Source of the DNA: Mycobacterium persicum
GTDB taxonomy: Bacteria > Actinomycetota > Actinomycetes > Mycobacteriales > Mycobacteriaceae
Direction of reading: 5' to 3'
Length of the DNA: 64,000 nt
Assembly: GCF_002086675.1 (NCBI RefSeq)
Contig: NZ_MVIF01000012.1
Coordinates: 25,175-89,174, forward strand
Under the pieces are notes generated by a model. That model was not told the origin of the DNA, did no database searches, and saw only the letters and a list, made by a program, of their open reading frames with translations. Shown here one piece after another: positions 63,754 through 64,000 of this stretch (its first letter is position 1; each line of letters starts with the position of its first letter). A program made the translations under genes and the position numbers.

Positions 63754-64000
63754 CTACGCTGCGATGGCGAGGGGGATGGTGGCCTTGATGAGGTCGAAGG
63801 CGCGGCGTTGGTCGTGGGTGGGTTCGGTGAGAGTCTCGATTTCGATGTTGGTGTCCTGGTAGCGGATTCGGTTGCGGGTCAAGGTGGCCAGGTGATCGAG
63901 CAGAGCGCGGAAGCTGCGCAGTGGGGTGGCGTCGGTGGTTTGGTGGCGAGATGCTTTGGTGTGCGCGTGTGGTGAGCGTTGTGCGGGTGCGACGGGGTTG
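63754..64000 (-). mobile_element. Transposase C-terminus, partial at window edge
   Basis: On the minus strand the frame open from the window end to a TAG at 63754-63756 reads TTDATPLRSFRALLDHLATL, then TRNRIRYQDTNIEIETLTEP and AFDLIKATIPLAIAA. The LLxxLATLTRNxI and TxxQxxAFDLI pattern resembles the C-terminus of IS1634-type (IS4-like) mycobacterial transposases. The rest lies outside the window, so family and completeness remain uncertain. Confidence 0.6.

Overview
The window is high-GC mycobacterial chromosome. Gene content and order follow the hemD-to-grcC1 segment of Mycobacterium tuberculosis (about Rv0511 to Rv0562; Rv names here are from memory, not a search). A PE_PGRS pseudogene and a PPE relic at the right end fit a slow-growing species. 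Several genes with no H37Rv neighbour in this interval, and the absence of Rv0515 (13E12 repeat), vapBC3 and Rv0560c, argue for a nontuberculous species. The species itself cannot be fixed from the sequence.

Layout. (1) 1-3078: heme genes hemD (5' partial) and hemB, two small membrane proteins, and an anti-anti-sigma factor. (2) 3449-8794: an envelope-acylation neighbourhood with two acyltransferase-3 membrane proteins (one fused to an SGNH domain), a secreted SGNH hydrolase and a Tat-exported esterase, plus a 38-aa small ORF. (3) 9118-15062: accessory genes: an SsuD-like monooxygenase, an intact methyltransferase behind a large inverted-repeat operator, and a universal stress protein with a CtpF-like ATPase behind a DosR-like box. 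(4) 15133-20427: a tightly packed five-gene run: GabP-like permease, DoxD-like membrane protein, acyl-CoA-dehydrogenase-fold flavoprotein, cytosolic PhnD-fold protein, and a radical SAM enzyme with a TusA-like N-terminus. This is the best candidate for an undescribed system. (5) 20455-23270: a panE relic broken by heptamer repeats, DUF427, two thiol-redox proteins, a stress-type membrane protein and a lipoprotein. (6) 23372-29330: hemL, a phosphoglycerate-mutase-like gene and the System II cytochrome c maturation operon. (7) 29379-56675: mostly conserved core: MinD-like, fabH, menA, pnp, galE3, envelope glycosyltransferases, menE, pitA, menB, fadD8, menC, bpoC, menD. (8) 56672-62308: grcC1, menJ, Rv0559c-like, ubiE and mgtA in reverse order and orientation relative to H37Rv, with a broken PE_PGRS gene inside. 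(9) 62420-64000: a scrap heap of an integrase fragment, a decayed PPE gene and a transposase C-terminus.

How the genes work together. Menaquinone synthesis is nearly complete here: menA, menB, menC, menD, menE, ubiE/menG, the polyprenyl synthase grcC1 and the tail reductase menJ, with bpoC placed like a menH. Heme synthesis (hemD, hemB, hemL) and cytochrome c assembly (TlpA-like thioredoxin, ccdA, resB, ccsA) sit beside it, so much of the window serves respiration. The accessory left half carries a recurrent sulfur/redox flavour (SsuD-like, DoxD-like and TusA-like proteins, glutaredoxin, CPxC protein), which is an inference from families only.
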